Of a stretch of DNA of 64,000 bases, positions 1 through 11,400 are shown piece by piece (position 1 is the first letter of the stretch; the number at the start of each line of letters is the position of its first letter). Where the stretch lies: NCBI RefSeq assembly GCF_905147045.1, contig NC_065889.1:8747001-8811000 (forward strand). Direction: 5' to 3'. This stretch comes from Nymphalis io. Taxonomy: Eukaryota > Arthropoda > Insecta > Lepidoptera > Nymphalidae. Both the position numbers and the translations under genes were made by a program. The notes under the pieces were generated by a model that was not told the DNA's origin, did no database searches, and was given only the letters and a program-made list of their open reading frames with translations.

Positions 1-95
1 CGTGGTGGAACAAGTTCCAAACCTTCTCCTCAAAAAGGGAGAGGAGGCCTTAGCCCAGCAGTGGGACATTCACAGGCTGTTACTGGTACTGGTTC
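1..95 (+). repeat. tRNA-derived SINE, 3' fragment
   Basis: The first about 95 bases match the 3' part of a SINE that recurs at 3760-4037, 30600-30858 and 48668-48968. The shared blocks are the stretch around TCTCCTCAAAAAGGGAGAGG, then CTTAGCCCAGCAGTGGGACATT and CAGGCTGTTACTGGT. The 5' head lies outside the window. The copy sits downstream of the last TAF6 exon seen, either in a TAF6 intron or beyond the gene. Confidence 0.8.
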
Positions 96-577
96 TTTAT
101 TTGACTTTTAGGCTACTGAACTTTACGTGTCTGAGTTGTTATCGTAAACGGACGAATACAATGTAATTTTATTTTTTTTCTATTTAAACTTGACATTTAT
201 TGTAAACGTACGATAATTCCTGTTTTCGATATTAATATTTGGGTTTGCAATTTATAGAAATGAAAGATTATTAAGGCATTAACTTTAGAGCGTGCCTACC
301 CCAATTTGAAAACATATTATAAATACTATGCTTGATATGTTTTTTTTTCTGCCTAATAATCTATATTAGGCAGAACTTTTTTCATAATTATGTCTTTATA
401 AAGCTCGATTGACTACTTTTATGAGTCATGTTCTTTAAAAAAAATCAACTATTTTGAATGTGAATATAAAATCTGGACTAACATAATATTACATTTTACC
501 TTAATGACATGCACTTTTTAAAATCTCTACCTCACCCTTCTATATTCAACCATTAATCTGACATTTCGACTAGTTAC

Positions 578-3500
578 CTGTACATTTTGGCTGCGAACTA
601 TTGTGGGTTGAGACGTATGCACGACGATATGTCCTGCTCCACTCGCTGGCTGAGTCTGAGAAGAAAAATCAACAGTTAACGAAAACTTGGTTGATTTTTT
701 TTCCTTTCCCTCTAACTAAGCGGTATGCATTAAAATCTACTCATTTAACTAGACATTGAAAAATGATTGATTAATTGATAGATAGATGTAAACAGCCAAT
801 GGGTTTAAATAACAAGTGATTAGTCAGCACGAATTAAAATGTCATGCCATATGTTCTTTTAAGAAATATATTTATAACACGCATATGCTAGATAGATAGA
901 GATATTTTTAATCTTATTTTCATGTTTTTTTGTTCCGGTAAATTATAATGATATTTATTATAAAGAAAATAAACAAAAGTAAGTAAATACTTTATCTTAA
1001 TACCGTAGAAATTGTAACTGGACATTCACCGAGACATGAAAATAATTTAAATATAAGGTTACCTGCTGAGGTTTCTGTTGCGAAGACACTATGACGAACT
1101 TCTGCGGCGGCGGCGTCGCGGGCGCTGACGACTGCGGCGTGGGGGACGCGGTTATGACCACGTTACGAGACGACACCGATTCTACACATCATTAATAGCG
1201 AAACATTACATCAAACATGTCGAAAATGTGTGACTATTTAGTTTTTATTTTTCATCCATACAATTCGGGTATAGGAGTTTAAAAATTTGATAAAGAAAAG
1301 GAGGAGAAATGTCTCATACCGATGGCCTTGGGGTGCGCGGCGGGCGGCGCGGGCGCGGGCGCGGGCAGCAGCGGCGGCGTGCACGCCACCACCGCCACCG
1401 CGCCGCCGCCGCCGCTGCCGCCCGCGGGCGACGTGCGCTGCTTGCTCACCATCTGCTGCAGGCTCGGACCCAGGTACCCGTACTCGCGTCTGCGGACACG
1501 GAACTCGGTCGTACCTCGCTCGATATTTCGGTCGACACGTCATGGCCGTCTACATTTTTTAAATCGAAGGTCGTTTGCGTATTTAAAGACTACGACATTG
1601 TATATGGGATAGTATAGAGTATATGGGATGAGGGCCAGCGAATCTTGAAGATGATATTGAAAGGTCATCAACAAATGATAATATTACTTGTAGTCGTCGG
1701 GCAGGTCGGGCGGCTGCCGCAGCTGGCGTACGACGGGCGCCAGCACCTTGAGCAGCTGGTGCTTGAGGTTGCCGGCCGCCAGGCGGTCCGCGCCGCCGAT
1801 GCCGCTGAGCGCGCCCTCCACGCGCTCGCCCAGCCAGCGCACGCGCGGCAGGATGAACACCTAGCGCAGCGCACACTGACTATGACACTCGGCAGATAAC
1901 AATTACAATATAACGTTCAAATTAAAAAAAAAAAAAAACTACCCAAAAAAATTATTACAACGTTAATACTCTTAACTGAGTAAAATATTTTACCTTTACA
2001 ACTTCCGGTCCTAACTCCGCTAGGCCCTGTATGGCCCCATACAGAGAAGCGAGAGGTGTTTTCTCAGACTCCTTCATAGAAGCGACCATAGACGGTCCAC
2101 TTTCATTGTTTGTCTGAGATGGACACTGCAAAGCTTTTGCGAATAACCTGTACAATAAAAGACATTAAAAATATATAACTTAGGGACTTAAAAAGGTTTC
2201 TCCTGTAGGCGAATGCAATTGGTCATTACATTATATACACATATACAGTATTGGTCATACATATAATAAATCTGTAAATGATCGCTGTCTGTACATGAAA
2301 GATATATGAGTAAAGCTATTAACGGGGGACTTTATCAACGCAATAGAACCCAAAACAATGATTATTAGAATTTTTATCTGTTTTTTCTGTGCGTTTATGC
2401 ACGCTAATCTTAGAAACAGCTTAACGGATTTGAGTGCGGTTTTCACTAATGTATTGTGGCTAACTTCAATTAAAATGTGTTTGTTATATTTCAATCGGTT
2501 TATAAACTTTATTAATGTCGATTTAAATAAAATATATGTTCTTCCAATGTAAGTTGAACTCAGATCTATATGATCGATCATATTAAATAGGATTTAACTT
2601 ATGCTGGTATAAGTCGGTTAACTAGCTTATGCGTAGATATATGTCTATCTTTTAAGGTTGAATATAACATTTTGTATGATAATCAAATTTGTTCTAAAAT
2701 AATGCAGAATTTGCAGTCTTTTTTTATAAAATGTTAATTCTTATGAAAGATATCGAGATAAGACCATAGACAGTTTTTAGTACTTTTTATAGTTTTGACA
2801 TATTATTACAACGGGTAGTTGAGTAGGTTGTTTGAAAATACTCATACATACATACGTATTTCTTTTCGGTTTGTAAATAACTTTGTAAGTTAAAGTTTAT
2901 AGGTTAGGTAGGTATTTCGTTTCGTTGCCGCATATATATTTTTTTCATGGTTTTGTTAAATTTTTACTTAGTCGGTTAGTTTGACGAGGGAAGCCTTAAA
3001 TATATACAAGTAAAAATTAAAAATAGTACAAATCGTGACCACGTCGAATGGTGGCAAGGATGCTAGCAACATTTCCCCTTTGAATCGTAATTCCTATTCT
3101 CTGGGCGAAAAATGAACCACTAAGTCAATTAGTTGATAATAAACAATTATATAAAAAAACAGATTTACGTTTTAGTTTTGAAAGGACACAATTTCCTATG
3201 AAGGTATCGTTTGCAGTCACAATAAATAAAGTACAGGGAAAGACAATCAAGTATGTCAGAATAGATTTAAGGGAATGATGTTTTTCTCATGTATGATTCC
3301 AATTGTATGTTGCCCTATCTAGATCCGGGTGCGGCAAAAACCGAATAAATACTTACATCCCATGAAAATAAAACTAACAATGTTTGTTAAATTGTGAATA
3401 CACTGAAATATTATAAGTCTGCTCTTAGTGTTTTTTTTTTAAATTTATACCCGGGTGAAACCGCGATCACAGCTAGTTATAAATTAGAATGTACCTTGTG

Positions 3501-6195
3501 ACACGTGTTTGCAGATTATTTGTCGAAGTATTAAATGTCTTGCATATTTGGGCCATGAGACGAGCCGCAAAGTCTCGCAGTGCCCAATGGTTGTCAACCT
3601 CAGGGCGTACACACAATTGTCTTGACACTATACATGTTGATACCGACGGAATCATCTCATGGAGCTAAAATATTGAATATTTCTTATAATTCATTACGAA
3701 TGAGCATTACTTTCTAGATCACATCTATTTTGATAAAACATCTAAAAACCGATCTAAAGACCGAAAATCTTGACCGATGATGGTGGGTTCAAGCCCGGGT
3801 AAGCACCACTGAATTTTCATGTGCTTAATTTGTGATTATAATACATCTCGTGCTAGACTGTGAAGGAAAACATCGTGAGGAAACCTGCATGCGTCTAATT
3901 TCACTGAAATTCCGCCACAGGTGTATTCCACCAACCCGCATTGGAGCAGCGTGGCGGAATAAGCTCCAAAACCGTCTCCTCAAAAAGGGAGAGGAGACCT
4001 TAGCCCAGCAGTGGGACATTCACAGGCTGTTACTGGTATCTACTAATAATTTCAGTTTTTACCACAGTAAAGGTAATATGCATGCTTTGGTCAGTGTATT
4101 CGAATCTAAATTTTAAGCAGTTTTATCAGATTACACGGGCCACTTAGAATGGAAAACATTTAAGTATTTTAGGCTCAAGCCGTCAGGAGCTTCAGCTTTC
4201 CTAAGAAATATTTAAATAAAAAACACATGACCCACTGCATACTACTTAATAAATGTGCATTCCATGAAATTGGAGAATTATTAATGAAAAATCAATATAA
4301 AAATTTACTTGATCAGTTAACTACCTTATTTCAAAATTCATGTTTCAATAGTTAACTTCTATATTAATTTATCGATATATACTAAAGATCAATAACAACT
4401 AAATATAATTTACTATAATTCAATAATTAAAAACAATTCATACTTAAATAATGAACTTACATATTTCTCGAGATACAAAGACTGATTATCAAGAATAGCT
4501 TTTACCATCCTCATTAAATAGATAAGTAATGCTAAATTGTTTTGAACTACATTCACTTTTACACCCTCTGATATAAATGTGCACATTCTGGGTAACATCT
4601 CATGAAGTCCAGGATCACATGCCAATGATTGAAGAGCTTCCTGTTCAAACAAACATAAAAATATTAAAACACCAAAAGAATAAGTTGATTGAATAAGATG
4701 ACAAGATACACCTGTAAGAAAACTTGTTAAACATTAATATCATAACATTGAATTTCAAATTAAAGAACATTCATAATGAAAATTCAATATAGAAGTATTA
4801 TATTTGCTTAACACTTCACACATACATACTTTTAATAGTTTAGTTTAGTAGTTTTTTATACCTGACAAGAATCAGCGAAATTAACTCTGTCAGTTTAATA
4901 TTTACTATTGTTAAATTTGTATTTGAGCTTATGATTGTGAGAGATTAAATTAAAACCTACCGCACGGCGTCCTTCATCACTTCCCACACAAGCTTCGGTG
5001 ATCTCTTTATAGTATAATTGTTGCTCAACACTTAATTCATGTGTAGCTAATTGTTTAACATGAACAGACTCAGAAGCTTTTAATCGAGCTGCTTTACCGC
5101 AAACTGGTTTACCTATAAACACATATTAAAATATGATTATCTTATTATTTTTTAAACAGCTTATTTAAATATTTAATAATTTATTTATATTTTATTCAAT
5201 CCATGCCTTATGTTGTATATGCCTTAGTAAATCTTTCTATTATTTGATTGGTTTGGTAGTTTTATGTGCCTAGATATTTTTATTTCAAGGTAGTATTGCA
5301 ATCAAAATTACAGGATTACAATTTATGGTTATCTTGTCTTTTTTATTGTGATATATTATTATTTATAAGATATCTTATATAAGTTTTTCAAATATGACAT
5401 AAAAACAACTTCTGGGTAGGAACCACTTTAAAGGAAGTATCCTCTAAGCGTATATAAAATTACAGAATTAGTTAAAATATGTATAAGTTCTACAATGTTA
5501 CCATAATTAATATTTCAAACATTATAACAAAAATAAATTCTTTTTTTAATTAAATGCAAATTAAACTATTCAGAATAATAACTTAATTACATACCAACAG
5601 CATCCTTGGTAGCAGGTTTGCTTAATTTAGTTATAGGATCCACAGATTCAAGTTTTTGAGACTCTTTTGATAATGGCGGAGGATTTTCTGGTACCGTAGG
5701 CTGAACTCCATCCACACTTAACCAGTGAGCTCTTAAGGAAACATCAAGGGGTATTTTGGGTGGAGGTGCAGACAGTATTTCAGATAAATCAATTTCCTTC
5801 TCCTCAACAAAATGCAACTCTCTACCACCACCCGATGCAAATCTAAATGGTAATGAGTCAGGTTGAATAAACCCATATTGTGCCTAAAACAAAAATATAT
5901 TTAAATTTTTTTGGGATGATGAATTAATCAATTTTATATAGATAAAAAAAATAAGGACCTCAATGTTTTTTACTTTTAGAGCGTGGTCAATGTCAGTAAT
6001 AGAAAGCTTTTGTCGTTTTGAATGATGCATAAATTTCATAGCATCTTGGACGATGACTTTAAGACGATATGTTACATCGTCGGCTAGTTCCTTTGCAGCA
6101 TCATCACCAAGGCTACCGATACCTACACTCTCGGCAATAACTTTCATAGAATCTACAGTAAAAGAAGAACTGTAAACTAAATCTGCGTCACTCAT
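578..6195 (-). CDS. TAF6: TAF6, TFIID subunit 6 (3' end beyond window)
   Basis: General transcription factor subunit; with TAF9 it forms a histone-fold pair in TFIID and SAGA-type complexes in the nucleus. Exons on the minus strand: 6195-5959, 5883-5595, 5112-4961, 4640-4461, 3664-3495, 2147-1994, 1860-1688, 1489-1320, 1181-1063, 655-578, giving 574 codons in continuous phase. Residues 1-79 are the histone fold (starts MSDADLVYSSSF, contains DIDHALKVKNIE). The middle exons give the conserved HEAT-repeat region (LHEMIPSV, DNHWALRDFAARLMAQIC, TRVTRLFAKAL, LYGAIQGLAELGPEVVK). The tail is Ala/Pro/Gly-rich and Gln/Ser-rich. The first donor reads GTCCTT, which is weak. Exons 7-9 are strikingly GC-rich inside an AT-rich gene. 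No stop was found, so the last exon or exons lie to the left of the window. Confidence 0.93.
3180..3478 (+). mobile_element. Decayed Helitron 3' end in TAF6 intron 5
   Basis: On the plus strand, 3199-3270 translates to a piece resembling the Helitron helicase C-terminus (VSFAVTINKVQGKTIKYVRI) and then hits a stop. About 200 bases downstream, 3448-3477 reads CCCGGGTGAAACCGCGATCACAGCTAG, a GC-rich hairpin-like segment followed by CTAG-T, which is the usual shape of a Helitron 3' end. The coding piece is broken by stops. The left end was not found. Confidence 0.6.
3760..4037 (+). repeat. tRNA-derived SINE, slightly 5'-truncated
   Basis: The head keeps a box-B-like GGGTTCAAGCCCGGG at about 3785-3799. 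The body runs through CACCACTGAATTTTCATGTGCTTAA and ends with AGCCCAGCAGTGGGACATTCACAGGCTGTTACTGGTA. It is the same family as 48668-48968. It lies in TAF6 intron 4, antisense to that gene. Both strands contain short open frames across this element; they are not genes. Confidence 0.85.
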
Positions 6196-8408
6196 TTTGT
6201 AAATGATTTGTAACGCTTAGTGCAAATTAAATGAATTTAAGCAATCAACATTAACTGCTGGATATTACGGTAATACAAAACATTTTAACAAATACTTATT
6301 AAATGTTTATAATTTAAGATATTTTAATAATTATTCCTCAAAATAAAAACATTAAACGTATTCGCTAATTGCTACAAAGCCATTGAAACGTCATGATAGT
6401 TTAAACTATTCAAATAATTTTTATTTATTTTTTAACACTTAAATAAATTACAACAAAATATATATTTTAAGATTTTTTTTTATTTATAAAATATACTACT
6501 ACTACTACGACTACGATAGGTAATTGAAATTTTATTTTTGTGTCGCCACAAGATTATTTGACAACTGTCAATGCAATATGCATTTTAAGCATTTATGATT
6601 TAACCTTATCTACCCATAAATAGTCTATGGAAGTATTGAATCTATGGAGCCGGGCCAATGTCTATGGGTAAGGGTGATCATATCCGTTAGGATACCTGTA
6701 TAATAAAAACAAAACTATACACTTCATGGATATAATGCTTAATCATAAATGACAAAATGAAAAATAATAATAAAACAGAGATTTGTTAATATTAAAACAA
6801 AATAATATTAATAAAATATAATAAATGAATTACCCTTGCCAATATATCTTAAAATAAGCAAACACAGTTCGAAGTTATGAAGGACAACGAGGTGTTATGT
6901 TATTATTAGAGACAACCAAAATATTAACCAACCTATTTTATTAAGCAGAACTTTAAATTCTCCAAATTTAAGTGAAATCAGTTTAGCTGTTGTAATATAA
7001 TTGAGAAACAAACATTATACTCGTCAATAGATATAATATAATTATAAATAATTAATAAAAAATATTCTATTTCCTCCTCTTAAGAAAATATCATATTTTT
7101 ATAAATTATAATTATTGAAAATAAATTAAATTATCATCTACATTTAATATTTTTATATGCCTAATTTTTTTATAATCTTTATATAATACGATTTTATTTA
7201 TTAATTATTTTATTTTATGAAGTTATTTATTTATTATGTAAGGTTTTAGTGTGTGAAATAAATGGTTTGGCTTAGTTCCATATTGTGGGGTTTTGTTTCT
7301 GTTCTTCCACTTCTTTCAAAGAGAGCCATGATCGTAAGATGGAGTGTTTGCGAAAACATTCACATAGCTACACGTCCACCCTGTAAAAGTTGATTTAAAA
7401 CCTTCAGTACACGTCGGTGCATAATTCATTTGACATTGCCCGTTACACCGGTCCAACGAAGAATAAATAAATAACTCCTTTTTTTAATTGTCTAAGATTA
7501 TAAGTTTTGAAACTTACTTCATTGAAGCTACATTATTACAAACCTATCTTTCATTTCCAACATTAACTTTGATGGATTTCCAGAATATATCAAATAAATT
7601 AATTAAGCTATACATTTCTATTTATTTATCAAAATAATTTTTAATTTAGTGGCCTTACTTATAATATTATAAACGTTGCTTAGTGGCTTTTAATTTAAAT
7701 ACTGATTTCGTTCTTTCTGTCATTATTGAATTGACATTCGAAAGAAAAAGATAGCATTGTTTATGTTTAAGTAATCACCCTCCTAGCAACGTTTATAAGT
7801 AAAGCCATAGGTTTTTAACGTTTTTATTTTTAAATGATAGTCATAGATTATAGTTTTGCAGACATTGTTATTAAAAAGTAGGACCAACATAAGAAAGCTT
7901 AATTATAAACTTGCCAGAACATAATAACCTCCCTAACTGATTTAAATAATTTTGCTAACTGCATATTACATAAATCAAAATTGCTTTAACAATATATTAT
8001 AGAGTATGTTGTATGTATTTAGTTTTGTGTCTTTAATTTTTTTTAGATATAGTGTTTACGTTGTAAAGTGTGTATGTTTAATTATTTATATGTTCAATTT
8101 ACACTTATTATTACTCTAAAAAAAATAAAGTGTAGATATTTTTTTTTAAAACTTGAATATTAATTTTGTTAGCGATACAATATATTTTTTATTTAGTTCG
8201 AAATTACGGTTTAATTTGGTTGGGTTTAGGTTTTTATTCTGACAACTCTAAAGTTAAGTCATAAAATTTTACTACTCGCGTTTGAGGTTTGAGTAAAAAT
8301 AATGACGAGGTCCATTACCGTTCACCGAAATTGTATTTTACGGCGTTGACTTTCGTTTGCTACAGATTTAGTAAGTGCATTAGGCGGTGATCAGAATTAT
8401 TCGTGGAA
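6196..8408. promoter_or_regulatory. TAF6/RanBP2 divergent intergenic region
   Basis: A 2.2-kb AT-rich gap separates the TAF6 start on the minus strand from the RanBP2 start on the plus strand, so both promoters should lie here. A palindromic MITE-like element occupies 7651-7806. A second imperfect inverted pair, built on TACCCATA and TATGGGTA, lies around 6608-6672. No coding region or TATA box could be assigned. Confidence 0.55.
7651..7806. mobile_element. Short palindromic MITE-like element
   Basis: The left end GGCCTTACTTATAATATTAT followed by AAACGTTGCT is mirrored by the right end AGCAACGTTTATAAGTAAAGCC, allowing for a small insertion in the left arm. Internal segments also pair (TCGTTCTTTCTGTC against GACATTCGAAAG), so much of the 156-bp unit could fold on itself. 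It has no coding capacity. A target-site duplication could not be fixed by eye. Confidence 0.65.
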
Positions 8409-11400
8409 ATGTATAGAAATAAGAAAGACGTCGATAAACACGTGGAAAGTTTGATGTTCAAATTGTCACCTAAAGAGGTATGTAAAAATTATTTACTTAT
8501 TAGAACTAGTGCTTCATGGAAATAATATTTTAAATATAAACTGCTTATTTCACAGTTTACAACTAGAGCATATTCCGTAGCACGGTTGTACTATGAAGTT
8601 GGAGATTATGGAAGCTGCCAGAAATATGTCGAACAGTATCTTACACAAAAATCGAACAATGCAGCCGCTCATAAACTACTGGGACAGGCATTTCAAAAGT
8701 TAGGAGAGAAAGAGAATGCTCTTGAACAATACAAGACTTCTTTTGATATAGACCCTACCCAAACAAGTACAATATTGGATGGTATGTAACTTCTGAAAAA
8801 TAAATCAGTTTGTATTTTATCATAGATTTCCAATAACTTTAACTATTTGTTAAACAAAAGACACATATGAAATGGTGGCGACACATGTTAGTTTCTTATA
8901 ATTTAAATTGGAATAGAAAATAAAGTTCTTAAATTAACAGTTTTAGCATACATATTGTATTGCTTACCTTGTTACCATTGTTATTTTTGTGTTATTTTTT
9001 GTTTCATTTTGTAATTAAATTTCCAATGGATATAATTTTCCAGATTGTGATTTAATAATATCAATATTTCTTGTAGTTTGTGAATTGTTGGCTGACGAGG
9101 AAGTCGTCATTGACATAGGACGTGCAAAATTTTGGTGTGAAAAAGCTGAGGCCAACTTTCCCAAGCATCCAGTTACATTCCGTTTACGAGAAAAGCTTCT
9201 AGCTGTTGCTGACCCAAACCCAGATGCTGTAGTCAAGTTATTAAAAAGTGAGCTAGATGTGAGGCCAAAAGACGCTGTGCTTCATGCACGCTTGTTAAAG
9301 CATTATCTCAAGCATAATAAATATAAGGAAGCATTTGATCACAGCTGCAGTATTGAGTTAGACAAAAAATTATTTTCCAATAACTATGCATGGTATGAAA
9401 CTCTTTCTGAAATTTTGAAATACAATCCATTGAAATCAAATGACTGGCTATATCAGCTGCTCTTATTAACAGTTAAAGAAAGAATTTGTATTTTGAGCTT
9501 AACAGAAATACCAAGTGCCTCAACAAAAAGTTTGGTGGAATGTAATGAACACCTTTATGCTTACGACCAAGCCATAGAAACTGTTGTTAAGTCTGGGCCA
9601 TCACCTGGATTTGGTGAATTTCATAGTAGTCTTTTAAAACATCATCAGGGACAATTAGTTTTTCATGTAGCTACTTATTTGCTTAAAAAGGCTAAAAAAG
9701 ATCAATTAAATTGGAGAGATGCTAAGAATTTTTCAGCTCCATTAATGTTGTTAGCCTGGCAAACAATACCTCTCGATTCAAAAGTTAATTGGTTAACACA
9801 TGCACCTGAGCGACAACAGAATGCAGTTCACCGCTGGTACTTAGAAGGGTCCTACAGATGCTCCCAGTCTGGATATTATCTACAGTCAATTGCTCAGGAT
9901 AAAAGTCAAATTCTGTTAGATCAGATATCTCAACTTTGCTCTGGCTCAAATTGGAAAGATAAACTTTATGAAAAAATATTTGCACTTCCTGAACAACTAG
10001 CAAAAATTAAATCATCTTATTTAACTTCAAATGTGTTAAACATACCAGCACTAAGGTTACCAAGAAAAATAGAAATTCAAGCTTATGATGATGATGCACA
10101 AAGAGAATATCCTAATTCTCTTCATCATTTTGTATGGATTCTACTTAATTACAAAAATTATGCAGATTTTAAATGCACCCTTTTTGATATGTTAACCTCA
10201 ACAACGACAAGTTCTGGCCCTGAATCATTAAATAAAATGGATGTTCTAGCTTTTCTATATAGTTCAGCATTAAACGCTCAAAAAAAAAGAAATAAAATGA
10301 ATTACATGGCAATAGACAAACCAACACTTCCAGCGATTATTACTGACTTATTATGTACTCTTCCTCAAATGAAATGGTGGGATTGCGCTTATAAGTTAAG
10401 TCAAAATGAATTAGGTGTGGAATATACAGATATACGTTCTACTTTAAGCTGTGGAATTGAAGTTGTCCGTTGTGTTGATAATCATGGCTTAGACCCTGAA
10501 TTATTAGTCATTTTGGGCGGTATATTCAGTGAGTTAGCTAAATCTACATCTAAAATAGAAGAAAAAAATCATTTTGAACAGAGGTCTTACCTTTATTATT
10601 CATCAGCTATACCCCTCCTTGAAAAGTTAAAAAACAAATTGGTCATTAAATTACCGGAAAAAAGGATGATTGATTATACACATGAAGACCTTGATACAAA
10701 GGATATTAATAACCTTTTAGAAGAGAGTAAAATCTATGTAGCCCTTCATCACTTAAATGAAGCAGAATATGAGAATGTCATTAGCTTGCTATCTAATTTG
10801 AAATCTCCTAAGGCCTATTATCATCTTAGTGATACATACAAAAAAATAGCACTTGATGAAAAAAAGATGGCTAAAAGTATTGATACTGAAAAAAAGTATG
10901 TGATGTTACTGAACAAAGCAAAAACTTATGCATTTAAAGCACTGGATAAAATAAAGGAAGGAGAAATTTATAACAATAAAACTTTGTATTCTGACATACA
11001 AGGACTTGTTGACGAAATAGAATCACTTCTTAATAGGGTTGACCCTGATATGTCTGTTACTATAAATGAGGAATTGATGGATGAAAACATTTCTATGAGT
11101 GAAATTGGATCTATACGGTTTAAAACAAACACTTTTCGAAATACGAGTTCTACACCTAAACAAATGACAAAACATTACTTTAATGTCAATTCTACTGCAT
11201 ATCGTACTGCACAAGATTCACAAATATTCGAAAACACTCAATCTGATCAAGTCTTCTTGGAAAGAATAGAAAAACAAATAAAAAATTTACAGAAGCGAGA
11301 CACATCGATTAATGATTTCATGGAACAAACCAGAGACTGGTTTGACGAAAATCGAAAATTGGGAAGTCAAATTATAAGTACTATTAATTCGAATATTGAA

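Noticed and set aside
1287..1617. Plus-strand GC-rich open frames of about 90-100 codons
   Set aside because: They are the antisense of TAF6 exon 8, whose GC-rich codons lack stops on the other strand.
3825..4116. Open frames on both strands
   Set aside because: They lie over a SINE copy and the same reading appears at 48768-48950 in another copy; it is repeat sequence and not a gene.
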